Assembly: GCA_002424845.1 (NCBI GenBank)
Contig: DILD01000085.1
Span: 1 to 9,078 of the forward strand
DNA: 9,078 bases
Direction: 5' to 3'
From: Thiobacillus denitrificans
GTDB lineage: Bacteria; Pseudomonadota; Gammaproteobacteria; Burkholderiales; Thiobacillaceae
Shown here: one piece after another, positions 1 to 6,669 of the stretch
Position numbering within the stretch: position 1 is the first letter of the stretch
Layout: each line of letters begins with the position of its first letter
Made by a program: the position numbers and the translations under genes
The notes under the pieces: model-generated
What the model was told of the DNA's origin: nothing
The model's input: the letters and a program-made list of their open reading frames with translations, nothing else
Databases searched by the model: none

Positions 1-25
1 GGCGAGACAAGAAAAGTGACTAGCT

Positions 26-42
26 GCCGGGCTACCCCCGGC
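26..42. other. Small GC hairpin of unknown role
   Basis: GCCGGG (26-31) and CCCGGC (37-42) form a perfect 6-bp inverted repeat around a 5-base loop. It lies about 100 bases past the end of bcp on the minus strand. Read on that strand, no T-run follows directly, so a terminator role for the trxB-smr-bcp operon is possible but not supported. Apart from this and the palindrome at 101-134, I see no gene or signal in bases 1-143. Confidence 0.3.
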
Positions 43-100
43 CAACGGTCCTTCGCGCATTGAAGCTTTAACCATCAAAGTGCTTCGCGCCAATCAAAGA

Positions 101-134
101 ACTGGATTGCTTCGCTGCGCTCGCAATGACGGGC
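101..134. repeat. REP-like short palindromic repeat
   Basis: The element carries ATTGC (106-110) and GCAAT (123-127) as terminal inverted repeats. The 12-base core between them also contains CGC-T-GCG. The minus-strand reading, CGTCATTGCGAGCGCAGCG followed by AAGCAATCCAG, resembles a short intergenic palindrome family that I recall as dispersed in many copies through several unrelated bacterial genomes. Its position, just downstream of the bcp stop codon, is typical of such elements. Membership in a multicopy family cannot be verified from one window. Confidence 0.55.
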
Positions 135-143
135 ATCACGCAC

Positions 144-599
144 TCACAGCGCCTGCACAAACCCCAACACCTCCGCCGCATGCCCCGGCGCCTTCAACCC
201 GCGCCAGCTCTTCACCAACTTCCCCTTCGCATCGAACACGAACGTGCTGCGCTCGACCCCGCGCACCTGCTTGCCGTACATGTTCTTCAGCTTCATCACG
301 CCGAACAGCTCACAAGCGGTTTCATCCTTGTCGGACAGCAGTTCGAACGGGAAACCCTGCGCGGCCTTGAAGCCTTCATGCGACTTCAGACTGTCGCGCG
401 AGACACCGACGACGATCGTGTTGGCCTTGGTGAAATCCTTGAATAGATCGCGGAATTCCTGGCCTTCGAGGGTGCAGCCGGAGGTGTTGTCCTTGGGGTA
501 GAAATAGACGACGACATTCTTGCCGCGATGATCGGACAGCTTGAAGATGATGTTGCCGGTGGACGGCAGTTCGAAATCCTGGATGACGGGTTCGTTCAT
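144..599 (-). CDS. bcp: Thioredoxin-dependent thiol peroxidase (Bcp/PrxQ family)
   Basis: This 151-residue peroxiredoxin should reduce H2O2 and organic hydroperoxides in the cytoplasm using thioredoxin, in line with trxB in the same run. The peroxiredoxin signature is visible as P35, T39 and the peroxidatic C42 (PKDNTSGCT), with the conserved Arg at R117. Length matches the family. The start at 599 is supported by AAGGA, 10 bases upstream of the ATG, which overlaps the stop codon of the preceding Smr gene (TAAGGA). An oddity is that the resolving cysteine five residues after the peroxidatic one in E. coli Bcp (C45/C50) is replaced here by Q47. The only other cysteine is C96, in DETACELFGV, aligned with E. 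coli C99. The enzyme may therefore work as a 1-Cys peroxiredoxin or use C96. Family assignment is firm; the mechanism is inference. Confidence 0.93.
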   Translation of the reverse strand: MNEPVIQDFELPSTGNIIFKLSDHRGKNVVVYFYPKDNTSGCTLEGQEFRDLFKDFTKANTIVVGVSRDSLKSHEGFKAAQGFPFELLSDKDETACELFGVMKLKNMYGKQVRGVERSTFVFDAKGKLVKSWRGLKAPGHAAEVLGFVQAL

Positions 600-612
600 G
601 GGGTGATATTCC

Positions 613-1275
613 TTATCGGGTAGAGGATTTCAGCAGCACGATGACGGCGCCGGCGCCGCCATCGACGGTGCGCGCCTGGCAGAAGGCGAGCACGTCTTCG
701 CGCTGCATCAGCCAGTGGCGCACCTTGTTTTTTAGTACCGGGAGGCGGTTCTTCGATCCGTGGCCCTTGCCGTGGATGATGCGTACGCAGCGGCGATCTT
801 CGAGCATGCAGCGGTTGAGGAAGGCGGCTAGCGCCACGCGTGCCTCGTCGCCGGTGTGACCGTGCAGGTCGAGTTCACCCTGGATGACCCAGCCGCCGCG
901 TCGCAGTTTCCTGAGTGCGGCGGTGGGCACGCCGGGGCGCGAGAAGAACAGCTCCTCGCCGGTGGAGACGGCGGCGTCCCAGTCCCACGGATCGGACAGG
1001 GCGTCGATCAGGACTTGCTGCTCGTCGGCCCGTCTTTGACGGGCGATGGGCTTGGGGCGTGGGCGTGCAAGATTCGCACGGTCGGAGGGGGCCAGGGGAA
1101 CGACATCAGCGACGGCGCGGCGGAACAGCATGGCGCCGTCGGCCGCGGGCTTCGGTTTATGCGGGGCCTGATGCAGCGTAGCGGGTTGAACCGACTGCTC
1201 GCGCAGCACGCGGCGCATGCGTGCCAATGCCTCGAACGAGGCGGGTGCGAGCGCACTGTTGCGTGCACGCTTCAT
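613..1275 (-). CDS. Smr-domain protein (SmrA/SmrB-like nuclease family)
   Basis: This 220-residue protein has a charged, probably flexible N-terminal half and a C-terminal Smr domain from about residue 125. The hallmark motifs are LDLHG (135-139) and IIHGKGHGS (166-174), followed by VLAFCQA (195-201) and a GGAGAVIVLL strand (206-215). An LRKLRRG segment precedes the domain, as in E. coli SmrB. The DLHG motif matches SmrB and MutS2, while the IIHGKG and GGxGA parts look closer to E. coli SmrA. SmrB-type proteins cleave mRNA at collided ribosomes; whether this protein does so is inference. It has no MutS ATPase part, so a mismatch-repair label would be misleading. The gene sits 29 bases after trxB and 13 bases before bcp. 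The Shine-Dalgarno sequence at the ATG is weak (a CAGG lies about 12 bases upstream). Confidence 0.85.
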   Translation of the reverse strand: MKRARNSALAPASFEALARMRRVLREQSVQPATLHQAPHKPKPAADGAMLFRRAVADVVPLAPSDRANLARPRPKPIARQRRADEQQVLIDALSDPWDWDAAVSTGEELFFSRPGVPTAALRKLRRGGWVIQGELDLHGHTGDEARVALAAFLNRCMLEDRRCVRIIHGKGHGSKNRLPVLKNKVRHWLMQREDVLAFCQARTVDGGAGAVIVLLKSSTR

Positions 1276-1304
1276 GACGCTTCAACCTGACGCAGCGGAC
1301 CCGG

Positions 1305-2261
1305 TCAGTCCTTGCCGAGCGCGTCCAGGTAACGTTCGGCGTCGAGCGCGGCCATGCAGCCGGTGCCGGCGCTGGTGACGGCCTGGCGGTAGATGTGGTC
1401 CTGCACGTCGCCGGCAGCGAACACGCCTTCGATGTTGGTGGCGGTGGCATTACCCTTGTTACCGCCCTTCGTCACGATGTAGCCGCCTTCGAGCGTGAGT
1501 TGGCCTTCGAAGATGCCGGTGTTGGGCTTGTGGCCGATGGCGATGAAGACGCCGGTGAGCGCGATGTCTTGCGTGCTGCCGTCTTTGGTGCTCTTGATGC
1601 GCATGCCGGTGACGCCGGTCTTGTCGCCCAGCACTTCATCCAGCGTGCTGTCGGTGGCGAGGCTGATCTTGCCTTCCTTGACCTTGTCCATCAGGTTGTT
1701 GACGAGGATTTTCTCGGCCTTGAAGGTGTCGCGGCGGTGCACCAGGGTGACGTGTTTCGCGATGTTGGCCAGATACAGCGCCTCCTCGACCGCGGTGTTG
1801 CCGCCGCCGATGACGGCGACATCCTGGTTTTTGTAGAAGAAGCCGTCACAGGTGGCGCAGCCCGACACGCCCTTGCCCATGAACGCCTGTTCGGACGGCA
1901 GACCGAGGTACATGGCCGAGGCGCCAGTGGCGATGATGAGCGCATCGCAGGTGTAGGTGCCGGAATCGCCGATCAGGGTGAACGGCTTTTCGGTCAGCTT
2001 GGCGGTGTGGATCTGGTCGAAGATGATTTCGGTCTTGAAGCGTTCGGCGTGGCGCTGCAGGCGGTCCATGAGCTCGGGGCCCTGCACGCCGTCGACGTCG
2101 CCTGGCCAGTTGTCGACTTCGGTGGTGGTCATCAGCTGGCCGCCCTGCTGCATGCCGGTAATGATGACCGGCGAGAGGTTGGCGCGCGCGGCGTAGACGG
2201 CGGCGGAATACCCGGCAGGACCGGAACCGAGAATGACGAGTTTGTGGTGTTGGGTGCTCAT
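1305..2261 (-). CDS. trxB: Thioredoxin reductase (NADPH)
   Basis: This is a cytoplasmic flavoenzyme of 318 residues that transfers electrons from NADPH through FAD and an active-site disulfide to thioredoxin. The sequence shows the N-terminal FAD motif LGSGPAGYSAA (11-21), the redox-active CATC (135-138) followed by DGFF, the NADPH-binding GGGNTA (152-157), HRR (175-177) for the NADP phosphate, and the C-terminal FAD motif FAAGDV (281-286). I start at MSTQHHKL (base 2261), where family similarity begins. A longer ORF from 2324 would add 21 residues with no family character. It heads the trxB-smr-bcp run, and Bcp is a natural downstream consumer of reduced thioredoxin. It is transcribed divergently from ftsK. 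Confidence 0.97.
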   Translation of the reverse strand: MSTQHHKLVILGSGPAGYSAAVYAARANLSPVIITGMQQGGQLMTTTEVDNWPGDVDGVQGPELMDRLQRHAERFKTEIIFDQIHTAKLTEKPFTLIGDSGTYTCDALIIATGASAMYLGLPSEQAFMGKGVSGCATCDGFFYKNQDVAVIGGGNTAVEEALYLANIAKHVTLVHRRDTFKAEKILVNNLMDKVKEGKISLATDSTLDEVLGDKTGVTGMRIKSTKDGSTQDIALTGVFIAIGHKPNTGIFEGQLTLEGGYIVTKGGNKGNATATNIEGVFAAGDVQDHIYRQAVTSAGTGCMAALDAERYLDALGKD

Positions 2262-2292
2262 GGCCTGTGCTCGGACGATGGGGAAGCCCGTT

Positions 2293-2298
2293 ATTCTA
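2293..2298 (-). promoter_or_regulatory. Possible -10 element for trxB operon
   Basis: On the minus strand the hexamer TAGAAT (5 of 6 matches to TATAAT) lies about 31 bases upstream of the trxB ATG, a sensible distance for a short leader. No convincing -35 hexamer is visible at 16-18 bases spacing, so this may be an activator-dependent promoter or chance. Confidence 0.25.
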
Positions 2299-2385
2299 AC
2301 CAAACTTGGCGGCAGCGTTTCCATGCCGGCAGCCCGGTTACACCTGTGTTGTCCAATATTTCCGATCTCACGCCTTCATGGATTG

Positions 2386-2447
2386 TCCGGGATGCATCCT
2401 GATCAACCCTATCTATAAAATATCCGGGATAATTCAGGACACTCCTG
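2386..2447. promoter_or_regulatory. Cluster of short palindromes upstream of ftsK
   Basis: Three separate dyads lie within 62 bases between trxB and ftsK. GGATGCATCC at 2390-2399 is a perfect 10-bp palindrome. At 2418-2434, TATCC-G-GGATA has flanks that extend it to a 17-base near-palindrome. CAGGA-CAC-TCCTG lies at 2435-2447. The octamer TCCGGGAT occurs twice, at 2386-2393 and 2423-2430. An AT-rich CTATAAAAT (2413-2421) could be the ftsK -10 region, but no matching -35 hexamer is seen. The region could hold operators for ftsK, trxB or both; no regulator is recognised. Confidence 0.35.
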
Positions 2448-2461
2448 TTCGTTACGTTCTC

Positions 2462-4735
2462 ATGGCGCGCTCTGCTTCCCGTTCGTCCCAACCCCTGCCG
2501 CCCCGCATGCAACGGCTTCTGCGAGAAGCGCGTGCCCTGCTGGTGGGATTCGCTGCCCTGTTGCTGGCTGCCATTCTGCTGACCCACAACGGCGCCGATC
2601 GCGGATTCAGCACGACTGGGGATGGGCCGGTCATCAACAACCTGGGTGGTGAGAGCGGTGCCTGGCTGTCGGACCTTTTGCTCATGCTGTTTGGTGTGTC
2701 GGCCTGGTGGTGGGTGCTGTTGGCGGTTGCTTACGTCATTCATGTTTTCCGGCATCTGGATGAGCAGCCTCTGACGGGGACGCGTCAGCGCTGGCTCAGG
2801 CTGGGTGGTTTTGGCCTGTTGCTGTTTGCCAGCACCGGGGTCGAATGGCTTCGTACCTGGCATTGGAGTGTGACGCTGCCAGATGCACACGGCGGGTTGC
2901 TGGGTGCCTGGATAGGCAATATGGCGGGAACGCTGTTTGGTTTCACGGGCGGCACGCTGGTTTTGCTGTTATTGATGGCAGTAGGCTTCAGCTTGTTTAC
3001 CGGCGTGTCATGGCTCACCATGGCCGAACGCACCGGCGAGTGGGTGGAGTGGAGCTATTGGAAGGCCATCCAGACCTGGCAGGCCTATCGCGATCGCAAG
3101 CTGGGCGAGGTCGCGCAGCAGAAACGTGAAGCGAAAGTCCTGGTGGTCAAGAAGAAGCTCGATGAGGCGCCGCCGATTCGCATCGAACCGGTGATCAGGG
3201 AAGTCCCGCAATCCGAGCGCGCCGTCAGCGAGAAACAGGCGCCGCTGTTCTCCGAATTGCCCGACTCACCGTTGCCGCCGCTGCATCTGCTCGATCCTGC
3301 CGACGAGGCGGTGGAAACCGCGAGCCCCGAGGCGCTGGAATTCACTTCGCTGATGATCGAGCGCAAGCTTGCCGAGTTCGGCGTCGAGGTCAAAGTGGTG
3401 TCGGCTTCGCCTGGGCCGGTGATTACACGTTATGAGATCGAACCCGCGGTCGGGGTAAAGGGCAGCCAGATCGTCAATCTGGCCAAGGATCTTGCGCGCA
3501 CGCTGTCGGTGATCAGCATTCGTGTGGTCGAGGCGATTCCCGGCAAGCACACCATGGGGCTGGAAATTCCCAATCCCAAGCGGCAGATCGTACGGCTGTC
3601 CGAAATTCTCGGCTCCAAGGCCTATCACGATAGCGCGAGTCCGCTCACCATCACGCTGGGCAAGGACATCGCCGGCAATCCGGTGGTGGCCGATCTGGGC
3701 AAGATGCCGCACCTGCTGGTGGCCGGCACCACCGGCTCGGGCAAGTCGGTCGGTGTCAACGCCATGATCCTGTCGCTGGTGTACAAGTCCGACCCGTCTG
3801 CCGTGCGCATGATCATGGTCGACCCCAAGATGCTGGAGCTTTCAATCTACGAAGGCATCCCGCACCTGCTGGCGCCGGTGGTCACCGACATGAAGCAGGC
3901 CGCCAGCGCGCTCAACTGGTGCGTGGGCGAAATGGAGCGGCGCTACAAGCTGCTGTCTGCGGTCGGCGTACGCAACCTGGCCGGCTACAACCAGAAAGTG
4001 CGCGACGCGAAGAAGGCCGGCACACCACTGACGCATCCGTTCAGCCTGACGCCGGACAATCCCGAACCGCTGGACACCATGCCGATGATCGTGGTGATGA
4101 TCGACGAACTCGCCGACCTGATGATGGTGGTCGGCAAGAAGGTCGAGGAACTGATCGCGCGGCTGGCGCAAAAGGCGCGCGCGGCGGGCATTCACCTGAT
4201 CCTGGCGACCCAACGGCCGTCGGTCGACGTCATCACCGGCCTGATCAAGGCCAACATCCCGACGCGCATCGCTTTCCAGGTGTCGTCCAAGATCGACTCA
4301 CGCACGATTCTGGATCAAATGGGCGCCGAGGCGCTGCTGGGGCAGGGCGACATGCTCTACCTGCCACCGGGAACCGGCCTGCCGCAGCGCGTGCACGGCG
4401 CCTTCGTGTCGGACAACGAAGTCCATCGCGTGGTCGATTACCTGAAATCGCTGGGCGAACCCGAATACATCGAAGGCGTGCTCGAATCGCCGGAAGAAGC
4501 GGGCGAGGGCGGCGGCGAATTCGGCGAAGCTGCGGAAGCCGATCCGCTCTACGACCAGGCCGTGGCCTATGTGCTGAAGTCGCGCCGCGCGTCGATCTCG
4601 TCGGTGCAGCGCCAGCTGCGCATCGGCTACAACCGCGCCGCGCGCATGATCGAGGACATGGAGCGCGCAGGACTGGTGTCGTCGATGCAGTCGAACGGCA
4701 ATCGCGACGTATTGGCGCCCGGAGGCGAGGCATGA
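2462..4735 (+). CDS. ftsK: DNA translocase FtsK, short-linker form
   Basis: FtsK is the septum-anchored dsDNA pump that clears the chromosome dimer/terminus region at division and activates XerCD. This protein has 757 residues. About four hydrophobic segments appear in the first 185 residues (about 24-41, 67-95, 113-126, 150-182). They are followed by a charged linker to about residue 285 and the motor. Motor motifs are Walker A AGTTGSGKS (421-429), Walker B MIVVMIDELADL (542-553) and LATQRPSVDVITG (581-593). The C-terminal gamma winged helix (about 695-757, with YNRAARMIEDMERAGLV) reads KOPS-like DNA. The linker is about 100 residues, far shorter than in E. coli FtsK. I start at the ATG preceding MARSAS; the longer ORF from 2306 adds non-family sequence. 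The start has no clear Shine-Dalgarno. The stop overlaps ispD by 4 bases. Confidence 0.96.
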   Translation: MARSASRSSQPLPPRMQRLLREARALLVGFAALLLAAILLTHNGADRGFSTTGDGPVINNLGGESGAWLSDLLLMLFGVSAWWWVLLAVAYVIHVFRHLDEQPLTGTRQRWLRLGGFGLLLFASTGVEWLRTWHWSVTLPDAHGGLLGAWIGNMAGTLFGFTGGTLVLLLLMAVGFSLFTGVSWLTMAERTGEWVEWSYWKAIQTWQAYRDRKLGEVAQQKREAKVLVVKKKLDEAPPIRIEPVIREVPQSERAVSEKQAPLFSELPDSPLPPLHLLDPADEAVETASPEALEFTSLMIERKLAEFGVEVKVVSASPGPVITRYEIEPAVGVKGSQIVNLAKDLARTLSVISIRVVEAIPGKHTMGLEIPNPKRQIVRLSEILGSKAYHDSASPLTITLGKDIAGNPVVADLGKMPHLLVAGTTGSGKSVGVNAMILSLVYKSDPSAVRMIMVDPKMLELSIYEGIPHLLAPVVTDMKQAASALNWCVGEMERRYKLLSAVGVRNLAGYNQKVRDAKKAGTPLTHPFSLTPDNPEPLDTMPMIVVMIDELADLMMVVGKKVEELIARLAQKARAAGIHLILATQRPSVDVITGLIKANIPTRIAFQVSSKIDSRTILDQMGAEALLGQGDMLYLPPGTGLPQRVHGAFVSDNEVHRVVDYLKSLGEPEYIEGVLESPEEAGEGGGEFGEAAEADPLYDQAVAYVLKSRRASISSVQRQLRIGYNRAARMIEDMERAGLVSSMQSNGNRDVLAPGGEA

Positions 4736-5433
4736 ATTTTTACGCACTGATTCCCGCCGCAGGCTCGGGCTCACGCATGGGCGGGAGCATTGAAAAGCAG
4801 TACCTGCCGCTCAATTCGGTTCCCATGATTGCGCACGCGATGATGGTGCTGGCGCGCGAGCCGCGCATCTCCAAGATTTTCGTCGTGCTTTCGCCCACCG
4901 ACAAGCGCTGGAACAACTACGAGTGGCAGGGCTGGGAAGAACGCATCGAAGTGCTGCGCTGTGGCGGCGCCACCCGCGCCGAAACGGTGCTGAACGGCCT
5001 CGACGCCATCTCCAAAGTCTGCGCCCCGGACGACTGGGTGCTGGTGCACGATGCCGCGCGTCCCTGTTTGCCGGATGAAATGCTGGGCAAGTTGCTGGAT
5101 GAAGTGGCGGATGACCCGGTCGGTGGCCTGCTCGCCGTGCCGGTGGCCGATACCCTCAAGCGCGCCGCTGCCGATACGACATCGGGCACGCGGGCCGGGG
5201 CTACCGTGCCGCGCGCCGGCCTGTGGCAGGCGCAAACGCCGCAAATGTTCCGCCATGGCAAACTGACCGAAGCGCTGCGCGCCGCCGGCAGCGACATGAC
5301 CGACGAGGCCTCTGCCATCGAGCAGCTTGGCCTGCAGCCGCGTCTGGTCGAGTCCGACAGCCGCAACCTCAAGGTCACCTATCCGCAGGACCTGGAATTG
5401 GCGGGCCTGATTCTGGGGAAGCTGAATGAATGA
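4732..5433 (+). CDS. ispD: 2-C-methyl-D-erythritol 4-phosphate cytidylyltransferase
   Basis: IspD joins CTP and MEP to form CDP-ME, the third step of the MEP isoprenoid pathway. It is 233 residues, normal for the family. Motifs are the N-terminal nucleotide-binding PAAGSGSRMG with R15 and K22 (KQYLPL), GGATRAETVLNGL (78-90), DAARP (107-111), DTLKR (140-144), the catalytic-region R161, AQTPQMF (167-173), TDEASAIE (190-197) and K214 in NLKVT. These correspond to the key E. coli residues R20, K27, D106, R157 and K213. A strong GGAGG lies 6 bases before the ATG, inside the end of ftsK (ATGA overlap). The 3' end overlaps ispF by 8 bases. Reading the frame further upstream gives a spurious long ORF inside ftsK. 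Confidence 0.97.
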   Translation: MNFYALIPAAGSGSRMGGSIEKQYLPLNSVPMIAHAMMVLAREPRISKIFVVLSPTDKRWNNYEWQGWEERIEVLRCGGATRAETVLNGLDAISKVCAPDDWVLVHDAARPCLPDEMLGKLLDEVADDPVGGLLAVPVADTLKRAAADTTSGTRAGATVPRAGLWQAQTPQMFRHGKLTEALRAAGSDMTDEASAIEQLGLQPRLVESDSRNLKVTYPQDLELAGLILGKLNE

Positions 5434-5908
5434 CATCCGGGTTGGCCACGGCTTCGACGTGCATGCTTTCGCGACCAACCGTAAACTCATTATCGGCGGT
5501 GTCAACATTCCATTTGAGTTGGGGCTGGCCGGCCATTCCGACGCCGACGTGCTGCTGCACGCGATCTGCGATGCGCTGCTGGGTGCGGCCGGGCTGGGTG
5601 ACATCGGCCGCCATTTCCCCGATACCGACGCTGCATTCGCCGGCATTGACAGCCGCATCCTGCTGCGCAGGGTGGCCGAGCAATTGCAGGCGCGTGGCTG
5701 GCGTGTCGGCAACGTCGATGCCACCCTCATTGCGCAGGCGCCGAAAATGGCGCCGCACATCGCGCGCATGACGGCGCATATCGCGGACGACCTGGGTGTC
5801 GCCATCGAGCGGATCAACGTCAAGGCCACCACCACGGAAAAACTCGGCTTCACCGGGCGCGGCGAGGGCATTGCGGCCGAGGCGGTGTGCCTGATCGAGC
5901 GTGTCTGA
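5426..5908 (+). CDS. ispF: 2-C-methyl-D-erythritol 2,4-cyclodiphosphate synthase
   Basis: IspF cyclises CDP-ME 2-phosphate to MEcPP with release of CMP. The family works as a trimer with active sites at subunit interfaces. It is 160 residues, the usual length. The divalent metal ligands are clear: D11 and H13 in GHGFDVH and H45 in LLHA (E. coli D8, H10, H42). Other signatures are GHSDADVLLHA (36-46), the FPDTD loop (64-68), and the C-terminal ATTTEKLGF (134-142) followed by TGRGEGIA. The ATG overlaps the last codons of ispD by 8 bases in another frame. GGGGAA just upstream can serve as Shine-Dalgarno. IspE, the enzyme acting between IspD and IspF, is not in this window, so it must be encoded elsewhere. 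Confidence 0.97.
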   Translation: MNDIRVGHGFDVHAFATNRKLIIGGVNIPFELGLAGHSDADVLLHAICDALLGAAGLGDIGRHFPDTDAAFAGIDSRILLRRVAEQLQARGWRVGNVDATLIAQAPKMAPHIARMTAHIADDLGVAIERINVKATTTEKLGFTGRGEGIAAEAVCLIERV

Positions 5909-6470
5909 ATCGGTATTGCCTGAACCCCATCCAGTAGAGTCTGGCACGCTGCGGCTGTTCTTCGCCCTGTGGCCGGATGATGCCACCCGCGACGCGCTCA
6001 ACCGCACCGGAAAATGGTTGCATCAGCACTGGGGCGGCCGCCGGATGCGCGCGGACACCCTGCATCTCACGCTGGCCTTTCTCGGCAACACGCCAGCCGA
6101 CCGGATGGATACCCTTGATGCCTGTGTTGGCACGATCCGGCCTGCAGCCTTTGATCTCATTCTCGATCAGACCGGGTACTGGCGGCACAACCGGATCGGC
6201 TGGCTGGGTGTGAGCCAGACGCCATCGGCGCACCTTGAACTGGTCGGTGCCCTGACGGCTGTTTTGCAAGGCGCCGGGTTTCCGGTTGATGCACGTCCGC
6301 ACGTACCGCATGTCACCTTGCTGCGCAATACGGCAGGCGGTGACGTGCCGGTGTGTGTTCCCGTTCGCTGGCAAGCGAACGATTTTGTTCTGGTGAAATC
6401 CGTGACTGGATACGATGGCGCACGGTACGAGGTGATCCGGCGCTGGCCGCTCAGTTTGAATCAAAACTGA
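5901..6470 (+). CDS. thpR: RNA 2',3'-cyclic phosphodiesterase (2H family)
   Basis: This 189-residue 2H phosphoesterase (ThpR, formerly LigT) hydrolyses 2',3'-cyclic phosphate ends of RNA; in vitro relatives also ligate tRNA halves. Two HxTx motifs give the paired catalytic histidines: HLTLAFLG at H55 and HVTLLR at H137. The N-terminal LRLFFALWP and the C-terminal YEVIRRWPL segments also match the E. coli protein. The likely start is GTG at 5901, overlapping ispF by 8 bases with almost no Shine-Dalgarno, so expression probably depends on coupling to ispF. A start a few codons later (the TTG at about 5916) cannot be excluded because conserved sequence begins near residue 17. It is the last gene of the ftsK operon, and no intrinsic terminator follows before the tRNA promoter. 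Confidence 0.92.
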   Translation: MSESVLPEPHPVESGTLRLFFALWPDDATRDALNRTGKWLHQHWGGRRMRADTLHLTLAFLGNTPADRMDTLDACVGTIRPAAFDLILDQTGYWRHNRIGWLGVSQTPSAHLELVGALTAVLQGAGFPVDARPHVPHVTLLRNTAGGDVPVCVPVRWQANDFVLVKSVTGYDGARYEVIRRWPLSLNQN

Positions 6471-6488
6471 AAAAACCTCGGGGACGAC

Positions 6489-6518
6489 TCGACATGCGCG
6501 TGGCGTTTCGGTTATGAT
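6489..6518 (+). promoter_or_regulatory. Sigma70-type promoter for tRNA-Val
   Basis: TCGACA (6489-6494, 5 of 6 to TTGACA) and TATGAT (6513-6518, 5 of 6 to TATAAT) are separated by 18 bases. The -10 ends 12 bases before the mature tRNA 5' end. A G/C-rich segment (GCGCCCCGC) follows the -10 box, as is common in stable-RNA promoters. Confidence 0.7.
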
Positions 6519-6530
6519 GCGCCCCGCATT

Positions 6531-6607
6531 AGGCGCGTAGCTCAGCTGGTTAGAGCACCACCTTGACATGGTGGGGGTCGTTGGTTCGAGTCCAATCGCG
6601 CCTACCA
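6531..6607 (+). tRNA. tRNA-Val (anticodon GAC)
   Basis: A complete 77-base cloverleaf is visible. The acceptor stem pairs AGGCGCG (6531-6537) with CGCGCCT (6597-6603), with discriminator A6604 and an encoded CCA (6605-6607). The D stem is GCTC/GAGC (6540-6543, 6553-6556). The anticodon stem CCACC/GGTGG holds a 7-base loop with GAC at 6565-6567. The T stem GTTGG/CCAAT (one G-U pair) encloses the TTCGAGT loop. The anticodon reads valine codons GUC and GUU. The body closely resembles E. coli tRNA-Val(GAC). No terminator lies immediately after it; the first is at 6756, so the primary transcript probably runs into the thrS leader. Confidence 0.96.
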
Positions 6608-6669
6608 ATATTTAAGGGTCGGGATGACCCGGTTTCAAGAGGGGCTGAACAGCCCACGGAGGTTGCGAA

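Noticed and set aside
2262..2324. Extended N terminus for TrxB starting at 2324
   Set aside because: The 21 added residues do not resemble TrxB. The proposed -10 and a normal leader fit the 2261 start better.
1395..2402. 335-codon open frame antisense to trxB
   Set aside because: It mirrors the trxB codon pattern (GA/VD-rich translation), with no domain and no ribosome-binding site of note.
2306..2461. Extended N terminus for FtsK starting at 2306
   Set aside because: The added 52 residues overlap the divergent promoter and palindromes and do not resemble FtsK N termini, whereas MARSAS leads directly into the basic segment and first membrane helix.
4340..4347. GGGCAGGG, matching the E. coli KOPS consensus, inside ftsK
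   Set aside because: One copy of such a degenerate 8-mer is expected by chance in 9 kb of G+C-rich sequence, and the cognate motif of this FtsK is unknown.
3919..4731. Long +frame inside ftsK that continues in frame into ispD
   Set aside because: It would suggest an ftsK-ispD overlapping fusion. The upstream part is Arg-rich out-of-frame translation of the ftsK motor, and ispD has its own strong Shine-Dalgarno and ATG at 4732.
4771..5871. 366-codon open frame antisense to ispD and ispF
   Set aside because: It spans two well-supported genes and their overlap, has low-complexity Arg/Ser/Pro-rich composition, and shows no family motif.
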